Assembly: GCA_003132265.1 (NCBI GenBank)
Contig: PKXE01000149.1
Coordinates: 4,236 to 16,867, forward strand
DNA: 12,632 nucleotides
DNA from: Candidatus Dormiibacterota bacterium
GTDB lineage: Bacteria > Chloroflexota > Dormibacteria > Aeolococcales > Bog-877
Direction of reading: 5' to 3'
Shown: one piece after another, positions 7,074-12,632 of the stretch
Numbering within the stretch: position 1 is the stretch's first letter
How the letters are laid out: each line of letters starts with the position of its first letter
Program-made: the position numbers and the translations under genes
The notes under the pieces: model-generated
Seen by the model: only the letters and a program-made list of their open reading frames with translations
Told to the model about the DNA's origin: nothing
Database searches by the model: none

Positions 7074-8267
7074 TCAGCTGGCCGCCTCCGAGCCGGGGCT
7101 GAGCTGTGGGTCCAAGCCGGCGTCGCGCGCCAGGTCGTCCCGGTAGGGGGTGCGCTCCCAGGGGAGGTCGAGGTCGGAGCGACCGAAGTGCCCGTAGGCC
7201 GCCACCTGGCGGTAGATGGGACGTCGCAGGTTCAGCTCCTTGATGATCCCCCAGGGGGAGAGGTCGAAGTACTCGTCGATCAACTCCTCGATGCGGCCCT
7301 TGGGGATCGACTCGGTCCCGAAGGTCTCGACCCCGACCGAGACCGGCCTGGCCACCCCGATGGCGTAGGCCAGCTGGACCTCCGCCCGGCGAGCCAGCCC
7401 AGCCGCCACCAGATGCTTGGCGACGTAGCGGGCTCCGTAGGCGGCAGAGCGGTCGACCTTGGTCGGGTCCTTACCGGAAAAGGCACCTCCCCCATGGCGG
7501 CCCAGGCCGCCGTACGAGTCGACGATGATCTTTCGGCCGGTGAGCCCGGCGTCCCCCTGAGGCCCCCCAATCACAAAGCGCCCGGTCGGATTGACCAGCA
7601 CGCGGGTCTCCTCGTCGAACAGGTGCCCGGGCAGCGAGGGACGGATCACGTGCTCGCGGATCCCGGCCTCGATCTCGTCATGGGACGCATCCTCGGAGTG
7701 CTGGGCACTGACCACCACGGTGTCGATGTGAATCGGGACCCCAGCCTCGTCATATTCGACGGTGACCTGACTCTTGCCGTCGGGTCGGGCCCACTTGAGG
7801 GTGCCGTCCTTGCGCATCTCAGCGAGCCGTCGGGCGATCCCGTGGGCGTACTGGATCGGGGCCGGCATCAGTTCGGGGGTCTCGTCGCAGGCGAACCCGA
7901 ACATCATCCCCTGGTCCCCAGCGCCCCCGCCGTCGACGCCCTGGGCGATGTCCGGGGACTGGCCCTCAATGCAGACCAGCACTCCGCAGGTTTCGTAGTC
8001 GAATCCGTACTTGGCGCGCACGTAGCCGACGTCGTGGATGGTCTGCCGGACCACCTTAGTCATGTCGACGTAGCAGTCGGTGGAGATCTCCCCGAGCAGG
8101 ATGGCGGTGCCGGTGGTGAGGGCGGTCTCACAGGCGACCCGGGCCAGCGGATCTTGGGCCAAGATGGCGTCCAGGATGGCGTCAGAGATCTGATCGGCCA
8201 GCTTGTCGGGATGACCTTCGGTCACCGACTCCGAGGTAAACAGTCGCCGGTTGCGTCGAGGCGTCAC
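7074..8267 (-). CDS. metK: S-adenosylmethionine synthetase (methionine adenosyltransferase)
   Basis: Makes S-adenosylmethionine from ATP and methionine; cytoplasmic, normally a tetramer. The 397 residues match the usual 380-400. Signatures are intact: [12 protein letters not shown] at 11-22 (ATP and metal site), GAGDQG at 115-120, and the P-loop-like GGGAFSGKD at 259-267. DRSAAY at 272-277 and the [10 protein letters not shown] region near 321-330 follow as expected. The start is a GTG at 8267 with GGAGG 8 nt upstream. The upstream gene is ahcY, separated by a 114-bp leader with competing hairpins, and apt comes before that. Together they form an activated-methyl-cycle cluster. The C-terminal tail after residue 380 is short and polar, which is a normal variation. 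Confidence 0.97.
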   Translation of the reverse strand: MTPRRNRRLFTSESVTEGHPDKLADQISDAILDAILAQDPLARVACETALTTGTAILLGEISTDCYVDMTKVVRQTIHDVGYVRAKYGFDYETCGVLVCIEGQSPDIAQGVDGGGAGDQGMMFGFACDETPELMPAPIQYAHGIARRLAEMRKDGTLKWARPDGKSQVTVEYDEAGVPIHIDTVVVSAQHSEDASHDEIEAGIREHVIRPSLPGHLFDEETRVLVNPTGRFVIGGPQGDAGLTGRKIIVDSYGGLGRHGGGAFSGKDPTKVDRSAAYGARYVAKHLVAAGLARRAEVQLAYAIGVARPVSVGVETFGTESIPKGRIEELIDEYFDLSPWGIIKELNLRRPIYRQVAAYGHFGRSDLDLPWERTPYRDDLARDAGLDPQLSPGSEAAS

Positions 8268-8381
8268 GGGGCTCTCCTCCCACCCTCACCGGAAGCCACC
8301 CGTTTGGAAGAACGGACCTTCTCCTGTCCGAGGGTCGCGGTCATCTTAACCGAGCCGCCGATCTGGCCCACCGGACAGCTC
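8268..8381 (-). promoter_or_regulatory. metK leader with mutually exclusive pairings
   Basis: On the minus strand, segment A (8378-8372, CTGTCCG) is perfectly complementary to segment B (8330-8324, CGGACAG). Segment B can instead pair over 5 bp with segment C (8317-8313, GTCCG). A further 6-bp pairing is possible between ACCCTC at 8335-8330 and GAGGGT at 8287-8282, which lies directly before the metK ribosome site. Such A:B versus B:C competition is how attenuators work. A TAAGAT at 8348-8343 could be a weak -10 without a recognisable -35. I see no consensus of the SAM or SAH riboswitch classes that I know, and short complementarities are common in GC-rich DNA. Confidence 0.25.
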
Positions 8382-9665
8382 TCAGTCGGTGCCCTGCTCC
8401 CAGGAGGAGAGGTAAGCGCGCTGCTCCTCAGTAAGGACATCGATCTCGATCCCGAGAGCAGCCAGCTTCAGCTGGGCGACCTCTTCGTCGATCTCTTTGG
8501 GAACGTCGTGGACAGTGGGCGCGAGCTCGCCGGCATGGGTTGCCAGGTAGGCGGCCGCCAGCGCCTGGTTGGCGAAGGACATGTCCATGACCGAGGCCGG
8601 GTGGCCCTCGGCGGCCGAGAGGTTCAGCAAGCGGCCCTCCGCCAAGAGGTAGAGCCGGCGCCCGTTGGTGAGCGTGTGCTGGGACACCAGCGGGCGGGCT
8701 TCGGAGACCCGGGTGGTCAAGTCGTCCAGTGCCGCCAGGTTGATCTCGGAGTTGAAGTGGCCACTGTTGGCGACAATGCAGCCGTCCTTGAGGGCCTCGA
8801 AGTGCTGGCGGTCCACCACATTGGCGTCTCCAGTGACGGTGATCACCACGTCGGCCTGGGGCGCGGCCGCCAGCAGAGTCATGACCCGGAAGCCCTCCAT
8901 CACCGCCTCCAGCGCCCGCGTTGGATCCACCTCGGTGACGATCACCTGGGCGCCCATGCCCCGGGCTCGCGCGGCCAACCCGCGGCCGCACCAGCCATAT
9001 CCGCAGACGACGAAGGTGCGGCCGGCCAGGAGGATGTTGGTGGCGCGGACCAGGCCGTCGATGGTCGACTGCCCGGTCCCGTAGCGGTTGTCGAAGAGAT
9101 GCTTGGTGAGGGCCTCGTTGACCGCGATCACCGGGAAGCGCAGAACCCCGGCCTTGGCCATGGAGCGCAGCCGGATCACGCCGGTGGTGGTCTCCTCAGT
9201 GCTGCCAATCACGTGCGCCGACTCGGCAGGGTCGCGCTGATGCAGGAGGCTGACCAGGTCGGCCCCGTCATCCATGGTGATCTGGGGCTTGGTCGCCAGC
9301 ACCGACTCCAAGTGCGAGTAGTAAACATCATGGTCCTCGCCGCGCCTGGCGAAAACTGAGATCCCGTGAGCCACCAAACTGGCCGCCACCTGGTCCTGGG
9401 TGGAGAGCGGATTGCTGGCGCAGAGGGCTACCTGGGCGCCGCCGGCAGCCAGCGCCAGAACCAGATTGGCCGTCTCAGCGGTGACATGGAGGCAGCCTCC
9501 AACCCGCAGACCTCGAAAGGGCTGGTCGGCCTCGAAGCGAGCCCTGATCTGAGCCAGGACCGGCATATCCCGGGCCGCCCAGGCCACCCGCTGGTCCCCT
9601 TGCGCGGCCAGCTTGATGTCGACGACGTCGTAATCAGCACCCGGCACCAGTTGGGTATCAGCCAA
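8382..9665 (-). CDS. ahcY: Adenosylhomocysteinase (S-adenosylhomocysteine hydrolase), short form
   Basis: Splits S-adenosylhomocysteine to homocysteine and adenosine, using tightly bound NAD+. The 427 residues show substrate-domain motifs [11 protein letters not shown] at 58-68, DDGAD at 132-136, GSTEETTTG at 154-162 and [15 protein letters not shown] at 186-200 (Lys188, Asp192, Asn193). The Rossmann motif CGYGWCGRG is at 221-229, followed by SGHFNSEI at 301-308 and [14 protein letters not shown] at 354-367. Length and a C-terminus ending in [12 protein letters not shown] plus a polar tail fit the shorter archaeal/Thermotoga-like form, not the 430-490 residue form ending in a Lys-Tyr-containing tail. 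The start is TTG at 9665, well supported by GAGGAG 6 nt upstream. Only 12 bp separate it from apt, and the ribosome site adjoins the apt stop, which points to coupling. Confidence 0.97.
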   Translation of the reverse strand: MADTQLVPGADYDVVDIKLAAQGDQRVAWAARDMPVLAQIRARFEADQPFRGLRVGGCLHVTAETANLVLALAAGGAQVALCASNPLSTQDQVAASLVAHGISVFARRGEDHDVYYSHLESVLATKPQITMDDGADLVSLLHQRDPAESAHVIGSTEETTTGVIRLRSMAKAGVLRFPVIAVNEALTKHLFDNRYGTGQSTIDGLVRATNILLAGRTFVVCGYGWCGRGLAARARGMGAQVIVTEVDPTRALEAVMEGFRVMTLLAAAPQADVVITVTGDANVVDRQHFEALKDGCIVANSGHFNSEINLAALDDLTTRVSEARPLVSQHTLTNGRRLYLLAEGRLLNLSAAEGHPASVMDMSFANQALAAAYLATHAGELAPTVHDVPKEIDEEVAQLKLAALGIEIDVLTEEQRAYLSSWEQGTD

Positions 9666-9680
9666 AGGAATCTCCTCTCA
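9666..9680 (-). promoter_or_regulatory. Ribosome binding site deciding the TTG start of ahcY
   Basis: GAGGAG at 9677-9672 on the minus strand directly follows the apt TGA (9680-9678) and is spaced 6 nt from the TTG at 9665. No ATG or GTG fits the conserved N-terminus better, so TTG is the likely start. Confidence 0.65.
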
Positions 9681-10217
9681 AAGTGCCAGCAGCGCCTCCA
9701 CCCGGTGACCCGCCAGCCGCTGTCGGCCGTCCAGCGCCAGCAGCTCGACGACGAACCCGAAGCCGACCGCCTCCCCGCCCAGCTTGGTGATCAGGTCCAA
9801 GGTCGCCAGAGCGGTGCCTCCGGTCGCCAGCAGATCGTCGACCACGAGAACCTTGGTCCCCGGGCCGATGGCGTCCTGGTGCATCTCCAGCACGGCCTCA
9901 CCGTACTCCAGCTGGTAGCTGGAGCTGATCACCGCCGCCGGCAGCCGTCCAGCCTTGCGGACCGGGACCACTCCGACCCCCAGCTCGAAGGCGATCACGG
10001 CCCCGAAGGTAAACCCCCGGGACTCGATGGTGGCCACCACCCCCACGTCCGCCGACCGGAAACGGTCGGTGAGCTGCGAGCAGGCGGCGCGGAAGGCTGC
10101 TCCGTCGGAAAGCAGCGGGGTGATGTCGCGGAAAAGGATCCCGGGCTTGGGGTAATCAGGGATATCTCGGATGTAGGACCGCAGATCGACCTCAGGAACA
10201 GGAACGGTCTCCAGCAC
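9678..10217 (-). CDS. apt: Adenine phosphoribosyltransferase
   Basis: Salvages adenine to AMP with PRPP in the cytoplasm. The 179 residues are normal for the family. Visible are the N-terminal PKPGILFRDITPLL at 23-36, ESRGFTFG at 65-72, RKAGRLP at 87-93, the flexible-loop YQLEYG at 101-106 and the PRPP-binding VLVVDDLLATGGT at 123-135. The start is a GTG at 10217 with only a weak AGGA-like site. It is 74 bp downstream of the DUF2203 gene and 12 bp upstream of ahcY. Adenosine released by AhcY could reach Apt only after conversion to adenine by a phosphorylase or nucleosidase that is not in this window, so a direct link is inference. Confidence 0.96.
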   Translation of the reverse strand: MLETVPVPEVDLRSYIRDIPDYPKPGILFRDITPLLSDGAAFRAACSQLTDRFRSADVGVVATIESRGFTFGAVIAFELGVGVVPVRKAGRLPAAVISSSYQLEYGEAVLEMHQDAIGPGTKVLVVDDLLATGGTALATLDLITKLGGEAVGFGFVVELLALDGRQRLAGHRVEALLAL

Positions 10218-10291
10218 CCGGGAATCCTACTACAGGGCTTCGCACCCTCCGAGCCCGGCAATTTGGCTAACGCGAGGCGAGATCGGCTAGC

Positions 10292-10672
10292 TCAGAGCAG
10301 CTGACGGTGGACGAAGCCCTGGTCGCGGTGGTGCCAATACTCGATGGCCGGTTCATCCAGCCGCCAGCAGAGGAAGATCGGCTCGCCATCGCGCTCCGAC
10401 GGGAAGTCGATCAGCCCGGCCTGGACATCTCGGAGCAAGATCCCGTGCTCCCGCAGGAACTCCATCTCCCGCTCGACGCGGCGCCCTGCCTGCAGCATCG
10501 CCGAGGCCGCCGCCCCACCGCCGTTGTGTCCCTCCGCACCCCTCACCCGGCGGAGGGCATCCGCGTCGGTAGCCACGCCGAGCTCGCCCAGTAGGGATTG
10601 CAGCACCTGGGCCAGCGCCGGCAGCAGCTGGTTGGCCTGAGCCACGGTGTAGAGACGCTCCGATTCCGCCAC
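10292..10672 (-). CDS. DUF2203 family protein of unknown function
   Basis: 126 residues. The N-terminus YTVAQANQLLPAL at 8-20 and the C-terminal core LRDVQAGLIDFPSERDGEP (80-98) continuing through FLCWRLDEP and YWHHRDQGFVHRQ to 124 match the pattern I know for DUF2203. The family is small and cytosolic and has no assigned reaction. Conserved Trp, His and acidic residues cluster in the last 45 residues. Between the two parts is a predicted helical linker with a Gly/Ala-rich insertion at 45-58. The GTG start at 10672 is the only start codon after the in-frame stop, which is the LLM stop itself (TGA at 10711-10709), and its ribosome site is poor. It sits between an LLM oxidoreductase and apt-ahcY-metK, with no clue to a role beyond co-transcription. 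Confidence 0.87.
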   Translation of the reverse strand: MAESERLYTVAQANQLLPALAQVLQSLLGELGVATDADALRRVRGAEGHNGGGAAASAMLQAGRRVEREMEFLREHGILLRDVQAGLIDFPSERDGEPIFLCWRLDEPAIEYWHHRDQGFVHRQLL

Positions 10673-10708
10673 GGCCCGATTGTCGCCGCCCGACGGACCT
10701 TGGTTGGG

Positions 10709-11644
10709 TCAGACGAAGGCTGGCAGCACGTCGCTGGCGAGCAGTTCCAAGTGGTCGAGGTCGTCGAGATCCAGGAGCTGCAGGTAGATCCGTTGGCAAC
10801 CCAGCTGCGCATAGGCTTCAACCCGCTCGCGGACTTGGGCGGGGGTCCCGACCGCTCCGATCAGGCCCAGTAGTTCTGGGTCTTGGCCGATGTTGTTGGC
10901 GCGCTGCTTGACCTCGGCCTGGTCCCGGCCACAGCAGACGGTGAGCGCCGCCGAGAGGCGCAACCGCCCCGGATCGCGTCCGTGAGTTCGGCAGGCGGCC
11001 CGCACCACCTCGAACTGGGCGCCGGCGTCGGCGAGGGAGACGAAAGCGACGTTGAACTCCGCCGCAAACCGGGCCGCCAGCTCTGGAGTTCTCCGCAGAC
11101 CTATACCCCCCATCAGGATCGGAGGCCCCGGCCGCTGCCACGGTTTGGGCAGGGCTGGTGCCTCCACCAGCTGATAGTGGTGGCCTGCGAAGGAAAATCG
11201 AGATCCCTCCGGAGTGGCCCAGAGACCGGTGAGGATCTCCAGCTGCTCCTCCAGGCGCTCGAAGCGCTGCGCCGGGCTGGGGAAGGGGACACCGTAGGCC
11301 GCATGCTCGGCGGCGTACCAGCCGGCCCCGATGCCCAGGTCCACCCGACCCTGGCTCATCTGGTCCACCTGGGCGACCGAGATCGCCAGCGGCCCGGGGA
11401 GCCGGAAGGTGGCGCAGGTCATCAGCGTCCCCAAGCGGATCCGCTTGGTCTCGAGAGCCAGCCCGGCCAGGGTCACCCAGGAGTCAGTCGGACCCGGGAG
11501 ACCCCCCTCGCGCTGGATGGTCAGGTAGTGATCCGAGCGAAAGAAACCCGCGAAGCCGCACTCCTCGGTGGCGCGGGCGACCCGCGACAGCTGCTCGTAG
11601 GAGGCTCCGTTTTGCGGCTCGGTGAAGACATGCAGTTCGGGCAC
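10709..11644 (-). CDS. LLM-class (luciferase-like) F420- or FMN-dependent oxidoreductase
   Basis: 311 residues with a TIM-barrel luciferase-like pattern: SDHY at 37-40, LGTLMTCATFRLPGPLA from 71, SQGRVDLGIGAGWYAAEHAAYG from 97 to 118, RFERLEEQLEIL at 127-138 and PPILMGGIG at 174-182. The C-terminal GTPAQVRERVEAY at 266-278 is also typical of this group. These features match F420-dependent members common in Actinomycetota and Chloroflexota, but a flavin-dependent monooxygenase is not excluded, and the substrate is unknown. The start is a GTG at 11644 with no purine-rich ribosome site; the 38 bp before it are AT-rich compared with the rest and hold a possible -10. The gap to DUF2203 is 36 bp. 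Confidence 0.92.
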   Translation of the reverse strand: MPELHVFTEPQNGASYEQLSRVARATEECGFAGFFRSDHYLTIQREGGLPGPTDSWVTLAGLALETKRIRLGTLMTCATFRLPGPLAISVAQVDQMSQGRVDLGIGAGWYAAEHAAYGVPFPSPAQRFERLEEQLEILTGLWATPEGSRFSFAGHHYQLVEAPALPKPWQRPGPPILMGGIGLRRTPELAARFAAEFNVAFVSLADAGAQFEVVRAACRTHGRDPGRLRLSAALTVCCGRDQAEVKQRANNIGQDPELLGLIGAVGTPAQVRERVEAYAQLGCQRIYLQLLDLDDLDHLELLASDVLPAFV

Positions 11645-11682
11645 GACGGATTAAGGCTATAAGAAATAGCGCGCGGTCGGCG
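11645..11682 (-). promoter_or_regulatory. AT-rich island with a small inverted repeat before the LLM gene
   Basis: On the minus strand GCTAT and ATAGC (arms 11670-11666 and 11660-11656) flank TTCTT. TATAGC at 11661-11656 lies 11 nt before the GTG, and CTTAAT at 11655-11650 lies 5 nt before it. Either could be a -10 for an essentially leaderless transcript. The repeat could equally be a weak terminator for the glycosyltransferase. No -35 is recognisable. Confidence 0.3.
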
Positions 11683-12632
11683 CTACCGGCTCCCCCCGGA
11701 ACCGCCGCGGAGCATCGTTCGCCAAGGGGTGGGCTGAGCCCAGCCGGAAAGCTCGCTCGGATCGACTCGCCGGCGCCCCACGATCAGCTGCCTCTCGCGC
11801 CGCGACTGCGGCAGGCGCCGGAGCGCGTCGGCGGCCCCGGCGCTGGCCGCCGGGTGGCGCAGCGCCGCCCGACCGGTTCGGAGCGCGAACAAGGTGGCGG
11901 CGCTCGCCAGGTGCCCCCCTCCCAGCCAGTCGGGCGGAGCGTTTCTGACCCAGACCGAGATGCGATTGGCGACCACGTGGCGCTCGATCGCACTGGTGGC
12001 GTGAAGCCCGGTCCCCCCGCGCCGGTGAGCGGCGGTGGCGGCCGGCTCGTACCAGGACCGCCAGCCTCGCCAGCGCGCCCGCCAGTCCAGGTCGACATCC
12101 TCCAAGTAGGCGAAAAAATCCTCGCAGAGCACCTCGCCATCGAGGGCGACGTCTTCGAGCATCTGGCGCCGATAGAGCGCCGCCGCCGCCGAGACCCCGA
12201 AGACTTCCTCCGCCCGCTGCCGCCGGCCATCGTCGGGCGCCCCCTGGTCCCGATTGCTGACCCAGCCGCTGCGATAGAGCACATGACCGGTCGAGTCGAG
12301 GCGGGACTGGCCGCCACCAGCGCCTCGGAGCCGGCCCCCGACGCTGCCGATGTCCGCCGCCGACTCTGCCCTGGCGACGGCGGCAGATAGGAACTCCGGG
12401 TCCAGCGTGACGTCGAGATTGCAGAGCAGGACATACGCGGCGCCGGTCGCCCGCAGGCCCTGGTTGACGGCGGCCGCGAAGCCGAGATTGGAGGAGTTAG
12501 AGATGACCTGAACGTCCGGCTGCGCTTGGAACCACTCCCGGGAACCGTCCTGGGAGCCGTTGTCCACCACCACCATCTCGGCTGGGGCCAGGCTCTGGGC
12601 ACGGATCGAGCCCAGCAGGCCCTCGCAGTCAG
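11683..12632 (-). CDS. Family 2 glycosyltransferase, rhamnosyltransferase-like (5' end outside the window)
   Basis: 315 residues are visible before the stop at 11683; the frame is open to the window edge, so roughly the first 20 residues (the usual first beta strand of GT-A) are missing. An internal ATG at 12576 lies within the conserved strand VVVDNGSQDGS and cannot be the true start. Numbering from that Met, the nucleotide-sugar site CNLDVTLD is at 52-59, DSTGHVLYRSGW at 94-105, FGVSAAAALYRR at 126-137, the catalytic-type acidic motif FFAYLEDVDLDWRAR at 154-168 and GWRSWYEP at 171-178. This layout is typical of bacterial dTDP-rhamnosyl or related GT2 enzymes of surface polysaccharide synthesis. 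GDP-mannose made by the downstream genes is another possible donor; the sequence does not decide. No membrane segment is obvious in the visible part. Confidence 0.9.
   Translation of the reverse strand, partial: DCEGLLGSIRAQSLAPAEMVVVDNGSQDGSREWFQAQPDVQVISNSSNLGFAAAVNQGLRATGAAYVLLCNLDVTLDPEFLSAAVARAESAADIGSVGGRLRGAGGGQSRLDSTGHVLYRSGWVSNRDQGAPDDGRRQRAEEVFGVSAAAALYRRQMLEDVALDGEVLCEDFFAYLEDVDLDWRARWRGWRSWYEPAATAAHRRGGTGLHATSAIERHVVANRISVWVRNAPPDWLGGGHLASAATLFALRTGRAALRHPAASAGAADALRRLPQSRRERQLIVGRRRVDPSELSGWAQPTPWRTMLRGGSGGSR

Noticed and set aside
8268-8381. A known SAM-I, SAM-II, SAM-IV or SAH riboswitch before metK
   Set aside because: I could not find the conserved core sequences of these classes, and 114 nt with only short helices gives no match by eye. 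It is reported only as competing pairings.
7188-9359. A 723-codon open frame on the plus strand
   Set aside because: It lies antisense across metK and ahcY, both unmistakable genes on the minus strand. It also crosses their intergenic region, and its composition is that of a shadow frame.
9366-10304. A 312-codon plus-strand frame opposite ahcY/apt
   Set aside because: It is antisense to apt and the start of ahcY; the product is rich in Gln, Arg, Gly and Asp and has no recognisable domain.
10672-10711. LLM-DUF2203 fusion broken by a stop, because both frames are in register
   Set aside because: The two families normally occur as separate proteins, and 36 bp with a stop and a GTG is an ordinary intergenic gap; one chance in three gives the same frame.
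10883-11662. A 259-codon plus-strand frame opposite the LLM gene
   Set aside because: It shadows the LLM oxidoreductase and has shadow-frame composition.
1-12632. Mobile elements, CRISPR arrays, tRNA or rRNA genes, toxin-antitoxin or defence systems
   Set aside because: I found no transposase or integrase motifs, no spaced direct repeats, no tRNA-like cloverleaf and no small gene pair. The window is mainly metabolic genes in one orientation.

Overview
The window is 12.6 kb of GC-rich bacterial chromosome. Every gene I can support is on the minus strand, so transcription runs from high to low coordinates. Of the 11 start codons inside the window, only three look like ATG; the rest are GTG or TTG. 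The gene content (an F420-type LLM oxidoreductase, a DUF2203 protein, a short-form adenosylhomocysteinase, GC-rich coding) suggests a Terrabacteria lineage such as Actinomycetota, Chloroflexota or Dormibacterota. That placement is inference; the window has no phylogenetic marker RNA. I see no tRNA, rRNA, CRISPR array, insertion sequence, integrase or phage gene.

Layout in order of transcription. (1) 12632-11683: 3' part of a family-2 glycosyltransferase, cut by the window edge. (2) 11644-10709: LLM-class flavin/F420 oxidoreductase. (3) 10672-10292: DUF2203 protein. (4) 10217-9678: adenine phosphoribosyltransferase (apt). (5) 9665-8382: adenosylhomocysteinase (ahcY). (6) 8267-7074: S-adenosylmethionine synthetase (metK). 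(7) 7026-5938: mannose-1-phosphate guanylyltransferase (manC). (8) 5838-4375: phosphohexomutase. (9) 4397-3996: stand-alone cupin resembling the isomerase domain normally fused to ManC. A GC-rich hairpin lies on the cupin stop codon, so this long same-strand run probably ends there. After a 173-bp gap with a DnaA-box-like inverted pair come (10) 3822-3031: an unrecognised polytopic membrane protein; then a 209-bp gap with a strong hairpin; then (11) 2821-1478: a class III aminotransferase and (12) 1481-1: an aldehyde dehydrogenase, coupled by a 4-base ATGA overlap. The aldehyde dehydrogenase is cut near its C-terminus by the window start.

How the genes fit together. apt, ahcY and metK cover SAM synthesis, clearance of S-adenosylhomocysteine and possible adenine recycling. 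The cupin, mutase and ManC make up a plausible route from fructose-6-phosphate to GDP-mannose, which the upstream glycosyltransferase or others could use for surface polysaccharide. The aminotransferase and aldehyde dehydrogenase form a classic two-step module that turns an omega-amino acid (GABA type) into a semialdehyde and then a carboxylate. Most of the window is ordinary metabolism. The points worth a second look are the split GDP-mannose module, the metK leader with competing base pairings, the paired DnaA-like boxes, the orphan membrane protein with its odd start, and the lack of a ribosome-binding site before the LLM gene.
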